Positions 7,101-13,279 of a stretch of 13,732 bases of DNA are shown piece by piece (position 1 is the stretch's first letter; every line of letters starts with the position of its first letter). A model generated the notes under the pieces. The model saw only the letters and a list, made by a program, of their open reading frames with translations, was not told the DNA's origin and did no database searches. The DNA is from OMOG01 sp041485845 (GTDB lineage Bacteria > Acidobacteriota > Terriglobia > Bryobacterales > Bryobacteraceae): contig JBGPKH010000182.1 of assembly GCA_041485845.1 (NCBI GenBank), positions 1 to 13,732 on the forward strand, in the 5' to 3' direction. The translations under genes were made by a program, and so were the position numbers.

Positions 7101-8650
7101 AAGGGATACGGCAGCCAACTGTAATCCAACCCCTTCCCGCCCGACCCCTGGCACTCGGAATCAAAGATGAGGAGCTTCTTACCCGAGCCGACAAAAGACA
7201 CCAGGTCCGCTTTCGCCTGCGCCGTGAGTTTGGCGGTGTCGCACCCCATGCCGCCGCTGGGGGAACTGGACACGTTCAGAACAGCGGTATCGTAAGAGGC
7301 TAAATTGGCTGCGCTTACCGCGGAAGGAGCCAGGCCACTGAAGGTGAAATCTCCCAGCTCTCCGGTCTTGCCGGTAATCGGCATGCACCCGCCGTGGTAG
7401 ATGACGTTGGCTCCGCTCGAGCAGTTGGGGTCCACCTTGTCGCCACCGATGATCACGACTCTCCCCGATTTCGCGGCCGGCAACGCCAAGCCCCCGGCCT
7501 CGGGCGAGGCATCCGCCAGCGCATTGCTTAGCGGCGTCGAACAGCACACCGCGTTGGGGGAGGTTGTTCCCGCCGCCGCGGCGCAGGCCCGGATCGAGTC
7601 TTGGCCGGTCCCCCCCGAGCCGGTATAGGTAAAGGCGACCTGCCCGCTGGAGTCGGTCCGGCAGTTCGACGGATTACACGTGCCCCCGGCGCCGGTATTG
7701 GGCCCGGAAAGAATGGTGAACGTCACCGCGACGTTGGCTTGCGGGTTGTTGTTGTTCTGATCCGTCACCTTGGCGGTCACCGTGTGCTGCGTGCCCGCCG
7801 GGTTGCTGCCTGTGGAAGGCGACAGTACCACCGCCAGCGTCGTGGTCGTGCCACCACCGCCTCCGCCGCCGGTAACCGGAAATGTGAGGCTGGTCAGCGG
7901 GCTGCCGTTCCAGGTCGCGCGGAAGGTCCAGGAGCCGGCTGTCGGGACCGTGAGATCCCCCGCTTTGCTGAGCCAGGCATCGAAGCAGAAACTCCCGGAG
8001 TTCGGCAAAGGATTGAACGTGATGGTCTTGGCGACCTGCCCGGCCGGAGCGAGCCACTCCACCCTCAGCACGTCATTCGCGAGCGCATTATCGACCACCA
8101 GATTTGCCCAGATTTCCGTATCGGTGGTGCTGAATGCGGTCACCGCCGCTGGCAGGACGCAGCCAGTGGCGGATGCCCCCTTGGAAAGTTGGGCAGTCCT
8201 GACGGTGAGCGATGTTGCGGTCACGGTCATTTGCGCGCTGGTCAGCAGGCTGCCATTCCAGGTCATACGAACCGTCCAGGCGCCTGCCACCGGGGTGAAC
8301 AGCTTGAAGGTCGTGCCTTGTACGCTGGTGCTCAATGGGTCGTCGTAACAGTAGTTTCCCGCCGAGGGCAACGGCAAAAACGTCAGGGTCCTGGCGACCT
8401 GCCCGCTGGGGTTCACCCAGTCCACCCTGAGCACATCGTTCGCCAGCGCTCCATTGACCGCCAGGTAAACCCAGATCTCGGGATCGGTGGTTTTGAAAGA
8501 CGTCACCGAGGCAGGCGGCGTACAACTGGCGTCGGATGGGCCCCGGCCGAATTGTATCCTGTCAACGGTCACGCCCAGCGCCGCCGGGCTCGAGAAGGCC
8601 AGCAGGACAACCGCCAGGGCCAGCCGCCTCAAATTATGATTCCAACTCAA
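4148..8650 (-). CDS. Giant secreted multidomain protein: Ig-like, BACON-like and TIGR03437 domains
   Basis: The frame is open from 8755 (1535 codons). I prefer TTG at 8650-8648 as start (about 1500 residues), because GGAGGT (8663-8668) lies 12 bases upstream and the product then opens with a clean signal peptide, MSWNHNLRRLALAVVLLAFS..ALG. TTG at 8755 and ATGs at 8704 and 8689 are alternatives. Domain order by nucleotide: two homologous Cys-containing beta-type repeats (about 8580-7870, each with ALANDVLRV(D/E)W and WNGS); Gly linker; Big_1-like Ig domain (about 7840-7560); Rossmann/glutamine-amidotransferase-like module (about 7480-6740, GRVVIIGGDK, GKKLLIFDSEC); second Ig-like domain (about 6715-6450); linker with an 18-residue duplication (PVTKNW/PVTKTW); two BACON-like domains (about 6340-5810, SWITI and PWIHV); TIGR03437-like domain (about 5775-5065); and a C-terminal region I do not recognise. 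Likely extracellular or surface-bound, perhaps binding glycans (inference). It overlaps the phosphodiesterase gene by 4 bp. Confidence 0.88.
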   Translation of the reverse strand: MSWNHNLRRLALAVVLLAFSSPAALGVTVDRIQFGRGPSDASCTPPASVTSFKTTDPEIWVYLAVNGALANDVLRVDWVNPSGQVARTLTFLPLPSAGNYCYDDPLSTSVQGTTFKLFTPVAGAWTVRMTWNGSLLTSAQMTVTATSLTVRTAQLSKGASATGCVLPAAVTAFSTTDTEIWANLVVDNALANDVLRVEWLAPAGQVAKTITFNPLPNSGSFCFDAWLSKAGDLTVPTAGSWTFRATWNGSPLTSLTFPVTGGGGGGGTTTTLAVVLSPSTGSNPAGTQHTVTAKVTDQNNNNPQANVAVTFTILSGPNTGAGGTCNPSNCRTDSSGQVAFTYTGSGGTGQDSIRACAAAAGTTSPNAVCCSTPLSNALADASPEAGGLALPAAKSGRVVIIGGDKVDPNCSSGANVIYHGGCMPITGKTGELGDFTFSGLAPSAVSAANLASYDTAVLNVSSSPSGGMGCDTAKLTAQAKADLVSFVGSGKKLLIFDSECQGSGGKGLDYSWLPYPFTTANPGALGAKGALNIVENSTLASSAAGSASSVDATDLSNNTDAVGDMNVMTTKDSHWCLAMSGTNALKVTGPVLAYAKYPAGTDAGLFLYNGLDQDSLQNLGNANLRKIWVLELQQGFNPSNLPCGVAVVGISLAPSTATNQIGTQHSVAARVVDQTGKAQTGVTVAFTVSGTHAGSSGSCNPSNCGTDANGQVTFTYTGSKVGQDSIQACFTPAGGTPVCAAPVTKNWVQQGGTTQACSAPVTKTWTAAGPACNYFVQPLTNLGVAASGTNNGFFQIFTGLTCKWGAISNDSWITIVAGASGSGSPGAVSYRVAANPTSVPRTGTITITDGARAVQTHTVTQLPGGPPCSYGISPLFGGAPAQGGGGAFLLTTVSTCFWLAVPNDPWIHVTPSSGFGTLTVRYSADANTSTVARSGTINIMGQTFTVYQPAPPPTVPAGTPVISPGGIVNAASSRGGPVARGSFFTIYGTDIGPAVPAQATTYPIPDTMGGVVVNISQGSVTRRAYLHFVSATQINGIIPSNAPLGDVQVTVIFNGTVGVSTTATLVDTSFGIFSAASGVGPGIIQNWNSPTDVVLNLPSIPANPRQLMILWGTGLGPISTGDNNQPPAGDLPAPVQVEVAGILVPASGLLYHGRSPGFAAVDNVYFNLPPGIPEGCSVPVRVKAGPTWSNTVRIAISSAPDSCKDPVNPYGNVSSTGGKLGNIVLMRVGMSGQFQAGQAPADVTLDVGGAVFSETKAGGQLAFSGALNLPPLGSCSSNTRPLDVTSLLGGDLLSMDSTVNRQLDAGSKITVTAPKGTVDLQPLGSNQGTYLGLLGGTVPLSNSPAMPLLLDSGASIGISGSGGKDVGLVSVNVTMPIGITWTNRDQINTVDRASPLTVTWSGGDASQMLMIAGGAADAKTKGAGGFYCLAPSTAGTFTIPVSILADVPPTRPLTGGPDDSFGGIALVSVPQGNPPKFSATGLDNGFIIFGSATLRTVQFK

Positions 8651-8755
8651 AGTGGTCGTAGGACCTCCATGTCGTGCGTACGTAAGCATGAGCTCGTATT
8701 TCATCGGACTACGAAATCTCTTATTAGCCCTACACCTTTTGGGCTCTCCGTGCAA
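8651..8755 (-). promoter_or_regulatory. AT-richer, possibly structured leader of the giant gene
   Basis: Compared with its surroundings this stretch is AT-rich and full of short inverted repeats: AGCCC/GGGCT (8726-8730 with 8741-8745), ATTTC/GAAAT (8698-8702 with 8713-8717) and the overlapping alternative TCGTA/TACGA (8694-8698 with 8710-8714). The last two cannot form together. GGAGGT (reverse strand, 8663-8668) is the likely ribosome binding site for the TTG start. I could match it to no known riboswitch consensus. Confidence 0.35.
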
Positions 8756-8757
8756 GT

Positions 8758-8775
8758 GTTCATTTGGTTCATTTG
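8758..8775. repeat. Two 9-bp direct repeats upstream of the giant gene
   Basis: GTTCATTTG occurs twice head to tail (8758-8766 and 8767-8775). It lies just outside the leader region and within the presumed promoter area for the minus-strand gene, so it could be a regulator binding site. Nothing in the sequence identifies the binder. The wider stretch 8776-8950 holds no gene that I can support. Confidence 0.5.
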
Positions 8776-8950
8776 GACAGTGGTGGATTGCGCCGATTTG
8801 GTCTTCCTCTTGGCCTGGAGTTCGCGGCGCCAGGAAGAACGAATACCAGAACGATGAATCTTTCTCGTGTCGCAGATCCAGGGCGGGATCCCGCTGAAGA
8901 CGGGGCGGGTGGCAAGGCGCGCACCGGGCGCGGAGTCGCGTGTGGATCGG

Positions 8951-9647
8951 TTACCGGATCGCCTCGCTCCGATCGCCGGGCGCGGGCCGAACTCGTGGCC
9001 GGGCACGGCGCGGCGCTCGTCGAGGCCCTTGAAGCCGCTCGGCACGAAGCTCGATTGGAGGGGCTCGGGGTTGAACATTTCTTCCAGGCTGGTGACTGCT
9101 CCGTCATGCAGGTAGCGGCCGCGGCACCAGACCCCGCGCAGGGAAGGGACCTTGTAGAAGCCGGTTCCCTTGCGCGTCTTCAGCGCCAGCGCGGAATCCG
9201 TTTTCACGGAAATCGCACGGATGTCGCGAGCGAGCCATCTCTTTCGGCGGCGTGAAGCCTTCGGTGAAACTCGTCGATGATTTCCGCCTCATACCGGCGG
9301 AACGAGCCGATGTCGGATCCTTCGAAGACGCGCCTGCCGGCAGCGATCCAGTCGGCTTGGGTCTTCACTTGCGTGCGGTCGAACAGCAACTCCGGTTTGG
9401 ATTTGCGGAGCCGGTCGAAGTATCCCGCCGGTTCGCGGCCGGCCGCGTAGACCGGGTAAGTGCGGTAATTGTCGGCCGGGGAGTTGTAGTATTCGGCCGA
9501 GGAGAAGTAGCCCGGCCGCACGCCCGGCGCGGCAATCGGGGTGGCCCAGTCCTTGAGCGCGGCTTCGTCCCAGGTGCGCGGGACGGTGATGGTCTGCGCG
9601 GCGAGCGGAAGGACCAGGAGATGCAGAATCGTTCGCAGGCGCGGCAT
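8951..9647 (-). pseudogene. Decayed c-type-cytochrome/di-haem-peroxidase-like gene, deleted and frameshifted
   Basis: The start is intact: ATG at 9647, a short signal-like N-terminus (MPRLRTILHLLVLPLAAQ), then WATPI, RPGYFSSAEYYNSPADN and YPVYAAGREPAGYFDRL, as in acidobacterial cytochrome-family proteins I know. That frame holds to about 9270 and stops at 9204. Family similarity resumes in a second frame (EGFTPPKEMAR, 9262-9230). It then passes to a third (DIRAISVKTDSALALKTRKG, then GFYKVPSLRGVW, YLHDGAVTSLEEMF and AVPGHEFG, about 9225-8986) and perhaps a fourth (PGDRSEAIR, TAA at 8951). The second-to-third switch is explained by a 4-bp tandem duplication (GCGA)2 at 9226-9233. No CxxCH haem motif remains in the family-like frames. 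The central haem-bearing part that I remember in full-length relatives seems deleted near 9262-9275. It lies 28 bp downstream of the enoyl-CoA hydratase-family gene. Sequencing error could explain single frameshifts but not the missing middle. Confidence 0.75.
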
Positions 9648-9675
9648 GCCGAATAGGATATCGCCGGGGCTGCCT

Positions 9676-10506
9676 TCACTTGCCGGTGAAGGCCGGGGCG
9701 CGTTTCTCGAGGAAGTGGGCCACGCCTTCCTTGAAATCCTCGCACTGGAGGCTTGCCTTCATTTCCACGGTTGCGGTGTCCAGGGCCTCTCCGAGGGTCT
9801 GGAACATGGCGTCGTACACCTGGCGCTTGATCACGCGCATGGAACGCGGACTGACGCCGTGGGCAAGGTCGTTGGCATAGGCGTAGACACGTTCCATGAA
9901 CCCGTCTTGTGCGAAGACCTGATTCACCACGCCCATGCGCAGCGCTTCCTGGGCGTCGATCACGCGGGCAGACAGCAGAATGTCCAGCGCGTTCGCGTGC
10001 CCGGCAATCTTCGGCAGCAGCCACGCCAGGCCGTACTCGGCGATGAGTCCGCGGCGTGCGAAGGCGGTCCCGAAGCGGGCCGTATCGGAGGCGAAGCGCA
10101 GGTCGCAGAACATCGCAATGACGAAGCCCAGCCCGACGGCGGGTCCGTTGATGGCCGCGATGACCGGCTTGGGAATGGCCGGGAAGTAGGAGTATTGCCG
10201 CTGAAAATCGGGGCGCGCGGCCGGGGCGTACGCCGCACCGCCGTTGCCCGTGGAGTCGGGGAGCGGGTGCTCCGGACCCAGGCCGCGCTGCACCACGGAG
10301 TTGAGCAGGCTCATATCGGCGCCGGCGCAGAAGCCGCGGCCCGCGCCGGTGAGCACGATCGCGCGAACCCGGCCGTCGCCGGCGGCTTCGTGCATGGCGT
10401 GGCGGACTTCCTGCTCCATGACGCGGGTCCAGGCGTTGAGCTTCTCCGGGCGGTTGAGCGTGATGGTGGCCACGTGTCCCGAAACGTCGTACAGAATTTC
10501 TGTCAT
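9676..10506 (-). CDS. Enoyl-CoA hydratase/isomerase (crotonase) family protein
   Basis: This 276-residue crotonase-fold enzyme starts with MTEILYDVSGHVATITLNRP. The oxyanion-hole segments are GFCAGADM (about 58-65) and NGPAVGLGF (about 120-128). The two glutamates that drive hydration in classical hydratases are absent: by alignment they fall at V129 (GLGFVIAMFCD) and F149 (FGTAFARRG). E157 in GLIAEYGLAWLLP matches the position of the single catalytic acid of some delta3-delta2-enoyl-CoA isomerases, so isomerase or another acyl-CoA reaction is more likely than simple hydration. A short insert (about 70-105) makes it slightly longer than the roughly 260-residue norm. The frame extends upstream to 10614, but that part is only a translation of the 24-bp tandem repeats, so ATG at 10506-10504 is chosen. 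No Shine-Dalgarno precedes it; a TACAAT box at 10520-10515 would place transcription start almost at the ATG (leaderless, inference). Confidence 0.9.
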   Translation of the reverse strand: MTEILYDVSGHVATITLNRPEKLNAWTRVMEQEVRHAMHEAAGDGRVRAIVLTGAGRGFCAGADMSLLNSVVQRGLGPEHPLPDSTGNGGAAYAPAARPDFQRQYSYFPAIPKPVIAAINGPAVGLGFVIAMFCDLRFASDTARFGTAFARRGLIAEYGLAWLLPKIAGHANALDILLSARVIDAQEALRMGVVNQVFAQDGFMERVYAYANDLAHGVSPRSMRVIKRQVYDAMFQTLGEALDTATVEMKASLQCEDFKEGVAHFLEKRAPAFTGK

Positions 10507-10516
10507 CGAGAACAAT

Positions 10517-10588
10517 TGTAAACCGGCCACCGGCCGGGCATGTAAACCGGCCGCTGGCAGGGCATGTAAACCGGCCACCGGCCGGGCA
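10517..10588. repeat. Three 24-bp tandem repeats in a divergent promoter region
   Basis: Units at 10517-10540, 10541-10564 and 10565-10588 start TGTAAACCGGCC and end GGGCA. Units 1 and 3 are identical; unit 2 differs at several central bases. In units 1 and 3 CCGGCC-ACC-GGCCGG is an inverted repeat able to form a 6-bp hairpin. On the minus strand each unit shows TTTACA. The array lies between the crotonase gene (-) and the esterase gene (+), so copy number could affect expression of both. Confidence 0.9.
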
Positions 10589-10594
10589 ACACGA

Positions 10595-10600
10595 TATACT
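10595..10600 (+). promoter_or_regulatory. Candidate -10 box for the esterase gene
   Basis: TATACT matches TATAAT at five of six positions and lies 27 bp before the ATG at 10628. No recognisable -35 box exists at 16-18 bp spacing, because that place is inside the third 24-bp repeat. An activator bound to the repeats could replace it (inference). Confidence 0.4.
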
Positions 10601-10627
10601 GGGCCAGAATCCAACCTGGAGATACCT

Positions 10628-12103
10628 ATGCTGCGCTTCGTACGTCCGCTGGTCTTCGTTTGGGGCCTGGTTCTTTACGCCCAGGACGCCGGCATGGTGC
10701 TACGCACCTCGGTCACCTACAACACCCAGAAAGCCACGTTGACGCTGACCGCCGAGCAGCGCCAGAAGGCCGACCAACTGGGCCGCGAGGCGCAACAGGC
10801 GTCACAGGCGCGCAAGTACGGAGATGCCATGCGCTCCTACTATCAGGGCCTGGCGGTGATGCGCAATCAGCCGTGGACGCCGGCCTTCGAACTGGCTTCG
10901 TCGTTTCAGGGGCGGCTGGATCACGCCATGGTCGAGCCCGGCAAACAGGTCACGGTGACGCTGACTCCTCTCTACACCAGCGAGCGCGCGGCGGAAGTCA
11001 AGATGAGCGCGGCGCTGTTTCTCGTTCCGGTCAAGAAAGAGGGGGCCACGGAAAAGAGTCTGGGCGCGGCTGTCGCGGTGGACCCGGCGGCTCTTCCTTT
11101 CACCACGCGGGTGAAGATTCCCGAAGCGCCGGTGGGCGATTACACGGTGGAAGTACGGCTGGCTCCCGATGGAGATGCGCCGGCAGGGTCCGCGCGCGCC
11201 GCGTTCACCAAGTCCATCGCGGTGCATATCGAGGCGCTGGCGGACGGCGCGGCGCGACTGCGTGCCCGCGTGGCGAAAGTCGGGAAAAAGGAAGGTTCTG
11301 CCCTGCCTACCGCCGAATACGCGCTGGCCCTCTACGATGCGGCCGACGCCGGCGACATCAACCCGGCCCGCTACCATCTCCGCGAGGAGTTCACCGCGGC
11401 GAACGCGATTCTGGATGCGCTGGAAGCGGGGCGCGATCCGTTCGCGGCGGGGCATGGCGATATGCGCAAGGCCTACCGCTCCGCGGTGGACCAGACGCTG
11501 CAGCCGTACCGGCTCTTCGTGCCCGAGTCGTATGACGTGGCCCAGCCGTCGCCGCTGGTGGTGGCGCTGCACGGCATGGGCGGCGACGAGAACAGTATGT
11601 TCGACAGCTATCAGAACGGGCTGCTCAAGCGCGAGGCCGGGCGGGTGGGATTCATGGTGGTCTGCCCCAAAGGACGGGACTCCGCCTCGATGTACCGCGG
11701 TTCGGCGGAGCAGGACGTGATGGACGTGCTGGCCGAAGTGCGGCGGGACTACCGCATCGACGCTCAGCGCGTTTATCTCATGGGCCACTCGATGGGCGCG
11801 TATGGGACGTGGAGCGTGGCCATGGCGCATCCCGGCGTGTTCGCCGCCCTGGGGCCGATCTCGGGCGGGGGCGATACCGCGGGGATGGTCAAGATCAAGC
11901 ACATTCCGCAATATGTCGTGCACGGCGATGACGACCGCACCGTGAACGTCTCGCAATCGCGCCGGATGGTGGAGGCGGGGAAGCAGGCCGGGGTGAACAT
12001 CGTGTACGTGGAGATTCCGGGCGGGAGCCACGTGGGAGTGGCGGCTCCCCAGTTCGCTCCGATGTTCGACTTCTTCGTGAAGCAGGCCAAGGCGCAACAG
12101 TAG
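10628..12103 (+). CDS. Secreted feruloyl-esterase/PHB-depolymerase-like alpha/beta hydrolase
   Basis: This 491-residue protein starts at ATG 10628, preceded by GGAG six bases upstream; the longer upstream frame only translates the 24-bp repeats and the antisense of the crotonase gene. Residues 1-23 form a signal peptide (MLRFVRPLVFVWGLVLYAQ). The catalytic alpha/beta-hydrolase domain covers about 295-490: oxyanion strand LHGMGG (H315-G319), nucleophile S388 in GHSMGAYGTW, likely acid D436 in HGDDDRTV, and H468 in GGSHVGV. This pattern resembles the esterase_phd, feruloyl-esterase and dienelactone-hydrolase groups. About 270 residues between signal peptide and hydrolase domain match nothing I know: a helical, Gln/Ala-rich part (about 40-85), then a beta-type part and another helical part. 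The substrate is probably an ester-linked plant or polymer compound (inference). It converges on the next hydrolase gene. Confidence 0.87.
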   Translation: MLRFVRPLVFVWGLVLYAQDAGMVLRTSVTYNTQKATLTLTAEQRQKADQLGREAQQASQARKYGDAMRSYYQGLAVMRNQPWTPAFELASSFQGRLDHAMVEPGKQVTVTLTPLYTSERAAEVKMSAALFLVPVKKEGATEKSLGAAVAVDPAALPFTTRVKIPEAPVGDYTVEVRLAPDGDAPAGSARAAFTKSIAVHIEALADGAARLRARVAKVGKKEGSALPTAEYALALYDAADAGDINPARYHLREEFTAANAILDALEAGRDPFAAGHGDMRKAYRSAVDQTLQPYRLFVPESYDVAQPSPLVVALHGMGGDENSMFDSYQNGLLKREAGRVGFMVVCPKGRDSASMYRGSAEQDVMDVLAEVRRDYRIDAQRVYLMGHSMGAYGTWSVAMAHPGVFAALGPISGGGDTAGMVKIKHIPQYVVHGDDDRTVNVSQSRRMVEAGKQAGVNIVYVEIPGGSHVGVAAPQFAPMFDFFVKQAKAQQ

Positions 12104-12124
12104 GACAGGCCTCCCGGCCTGTCC
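12103..12124. terminator. Hairpin between convergent hydrolase genes
   Basis: GGACAGGCC (12103-12111) and GGCCTGTCC (12116-12124) form a perfect 9-bp stem with a 4-base loop, beginning at the last base of the esterase stop codon. It can act in both directions for the two convergent genes. There is no T-run on either side, so it may stop transcription poorly or mainly stabilise 3' ends. It could also be a copy of a dispersed palindromic element. Confidence 0.5.
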
Positions 12125-12144
12125 AGGCCCAGGCCCGTTGGTCC

Positions 12145-13119
12145 CTACCTCACGAACTTCAGCAGCTCGCGATAGAAAATCTCCGGCACTTCGAGGTGTG
12201 GCACGTGGCCGGCGTTGGGAATGATCGCCAACTGCGCGCCGGGGACCGTGTCGGCGATGTGCTTCGCCAGCGCCGGGAAGTCCTGGCCATCCTTCTCCCC
12301 GCCGATCACCAGCGTCTTGACCTTGATTTTCGCCCAGTCGTAGACCACGGGATCGAGATACAACATCTGCTGGTAGATCGAGCGGACCATGGCGAGGCGC
12401 GGCCAATCGCCGCTCAGCGTGGGCGCGTAGAGAATGCGGGCGTACTGTTCATACTCGGGCTTCCAGGCGCCGGGCGAGGGGAAGTAGCGCCGGATGTTGG
12501 CATAGAATCCCTGGTAGCGCTGGTCGTTGGTCTGCGCCATGGTGGCCTTGTAGGCTTCGTCGGCGGAGCGCCACGGCCGGTCGTAGCGCGGATCGGTGAG
12601 GCCGATCGGGTCGTAGATCACCGCGCGCTCCGTGAGATCGGGGAACGAAGCCGCGAAGCGCGCCGAGAGCATCCCGCCCATCGAGTGGCCGATGATGGTC
12701 ACCCTGGTGATGCCAAGCGACTGCAAGAGCTTTCGGCTGTTCAGCGCCATGTCGTGAAAGTTGTAGGGGATGATGGGCTTCGACGAGCGCCCGAAGCCGA
12801 TCTGGTCGGGCGCCACGACGCGGAAGCCCTCCTTACGCAGCACCTCGATGGGCCCGGAGAAGTAGAAGCCGCCGAAATTCATCCCGTGAAACAGGACCAC
12901 CGTGCGGCCGTTCGGCTGGCCCGCGGGCGGCACGTCCATATAGGCCATGCGCACATCCTGGCCGTAAAGAGTGAGCGGGAGGTAAGCCACCGGGTAAGGA
13001 TAAGGAATCTCATCGTAGGTGATGCTGCCCGGTTTGACATCCGCCGGGGCCTTGGGGAGCGCCGGGTTCTGGGCAAAGAGCGAGGACACGACACAGATCG
13101 ACAGACAGACAGCCCGCAT
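12145..13119 (-). CDS. Secreted alpha/beta-fold hydrolase
   Basis: This 324-residue protein has a full alpha/beta-hydrolase signature: FHGMNFGG (77-84, oxyanion strand), PDQIGFGRSSKP (104-115), nucleophile S146 in GHSMGG, likely acid D277 in GGEKDGQD and H305 in NAGHVPHLE. The N-terminal 16 residues (MRAVCLSICVVSSLFA) are a short signal peptide, so it acts outside the cytoplasm. The start ATG at 13119 has GGAGG ten bases upstream, and a good promoter lies just before that. Nearest relatives by pattern are epoxide-hydrolase/haloperoxidase/lipase-like members of the AB_hydrolase family; the nucleophile is Ser, so esterase or lipase chemistry is likelier than dehalogenation or epoxide opening. 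The substrate is unknown. Its 3' end faces the other secreted hydrolase, but the two are not close paralogues over their full length. Confidence 0.9.
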   Translation of the reverse strand: MRAVCLSICVVSSLFAQNPALPKAPADVKPGSITYDEIPYPYPVAYLPLTLYGQDVRMAYMDVPPAGQPNGRTVVLFHGMNFGGFYFSGPIEVLRKEGFRVVAPDQIGFGRSSKPIIPYNFHDMALNSRKLLQSLGITRVTIIGHSMGGMLSARFAASFPDLTERAVIYDPIGLTDPRYDRPWRSADEAYKATMAQTNDQRYQGFYANIRRYFPSPGAWKPEYEQYARILYAPTLSGDWPRLAMVRSIYQQMLYLDPVVYDWAKIKVKTLVIGGEKDGQDFPALAKHIADTVPGAQLAIIPNAGHVPHLEVPEIFYRELLKFVR

Positions 13120-13140
13120 CTCGAAAAATCCTCCGTGCTC

Positions 13141-13169
13141 ATGATACGCGCACGGGCGGGCGGTGGCAA
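13141..13169 (-). promoter_or_regulatory. Sigma70-like promoter for the alpha/beta hydrolase gene
   Basis: Read on the minus strand, TTGCCA (13169-13164) is followed after 17 bases by TATCAT (13146-13141), each matching five of six consensus positions. Transcription would start about 13134, giving a very short leader that begins near the GGAGG ribosome binding site (13134-13130) of the gene starting at 13119. Confidence 0.7.
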
Positions 13170-13228
13170 TACAGGGCGCCTCCGCCGTGGCCGAGTGTAG
13201 TTAGGTTCCCTTCGAGGATCCCAGCCCA

Positions 13229-13279
13229 CCTAGGCCTAGCTAGGGTGCCGTCCGGTACCGGTCCGGTGCCGTCAGGCAC
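13229..13279. repeat. Cluster of short palindromes in the divergent regulatory region
   Basis: Three structures lie in a row: CCTAG/CTAGG around a 6-base loop (13229-13244), the perfect 10-bp palindrome CCGGTACCGG (13252-13261), and GTGCC-GTCA-GGCAC (13266-13279). GGTGCCGTC also occurs twice, 21 bp apart (13244-13252 and 13265-13273). The last hairpin abuts the plus-strand -35 box, so regulator binding here could control the oxidoreductase transcript. Confidence 0.6.

Noticed and set aside
5195..7303. A 702-codon plus-strand frame antisense to the giant protein
   Set aside because: The product is rich in Arg, Gly and His, typical of antisense of GC-rich genes. The minus frame has a signal peptide and several recognisable domains.
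8651..8755. Cyclic-di-GMP riboswitch in the leader of the giant gene
   Set aside because: I compared it by eye with the GEMM-I core and found neither the conserved tetraloop nor the GCAAAGCC-like segment.
8909..8923. A CAPCH haem-binding motif (CxxCH) on the minus strand, downstream of the cytochrome remnant
   Set aside because: It lies beyond the in-frame TAA at 8951, at a place where the family should already have ended. There is no start or ribosome binding site and the surrounding residues match no cytochrome I know. It is probably chance, although a fragment of another cytochrome cannot be excluded.
10507..10614. N-terminal extension of the crotonase-family protein to 10614
   Set aside because: The added residues (PVAGLHA repeated) only translate the 24-bp tandem repeats, and family similarity starts at the ATG at 10506.
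10244..10627. N-terminal extension of the esterase to 10244
   Set aside because: It is antisense to the crotonase gene and the repeats. A signal peptide and GGAG ribosome binding site mark 10628 as the start.
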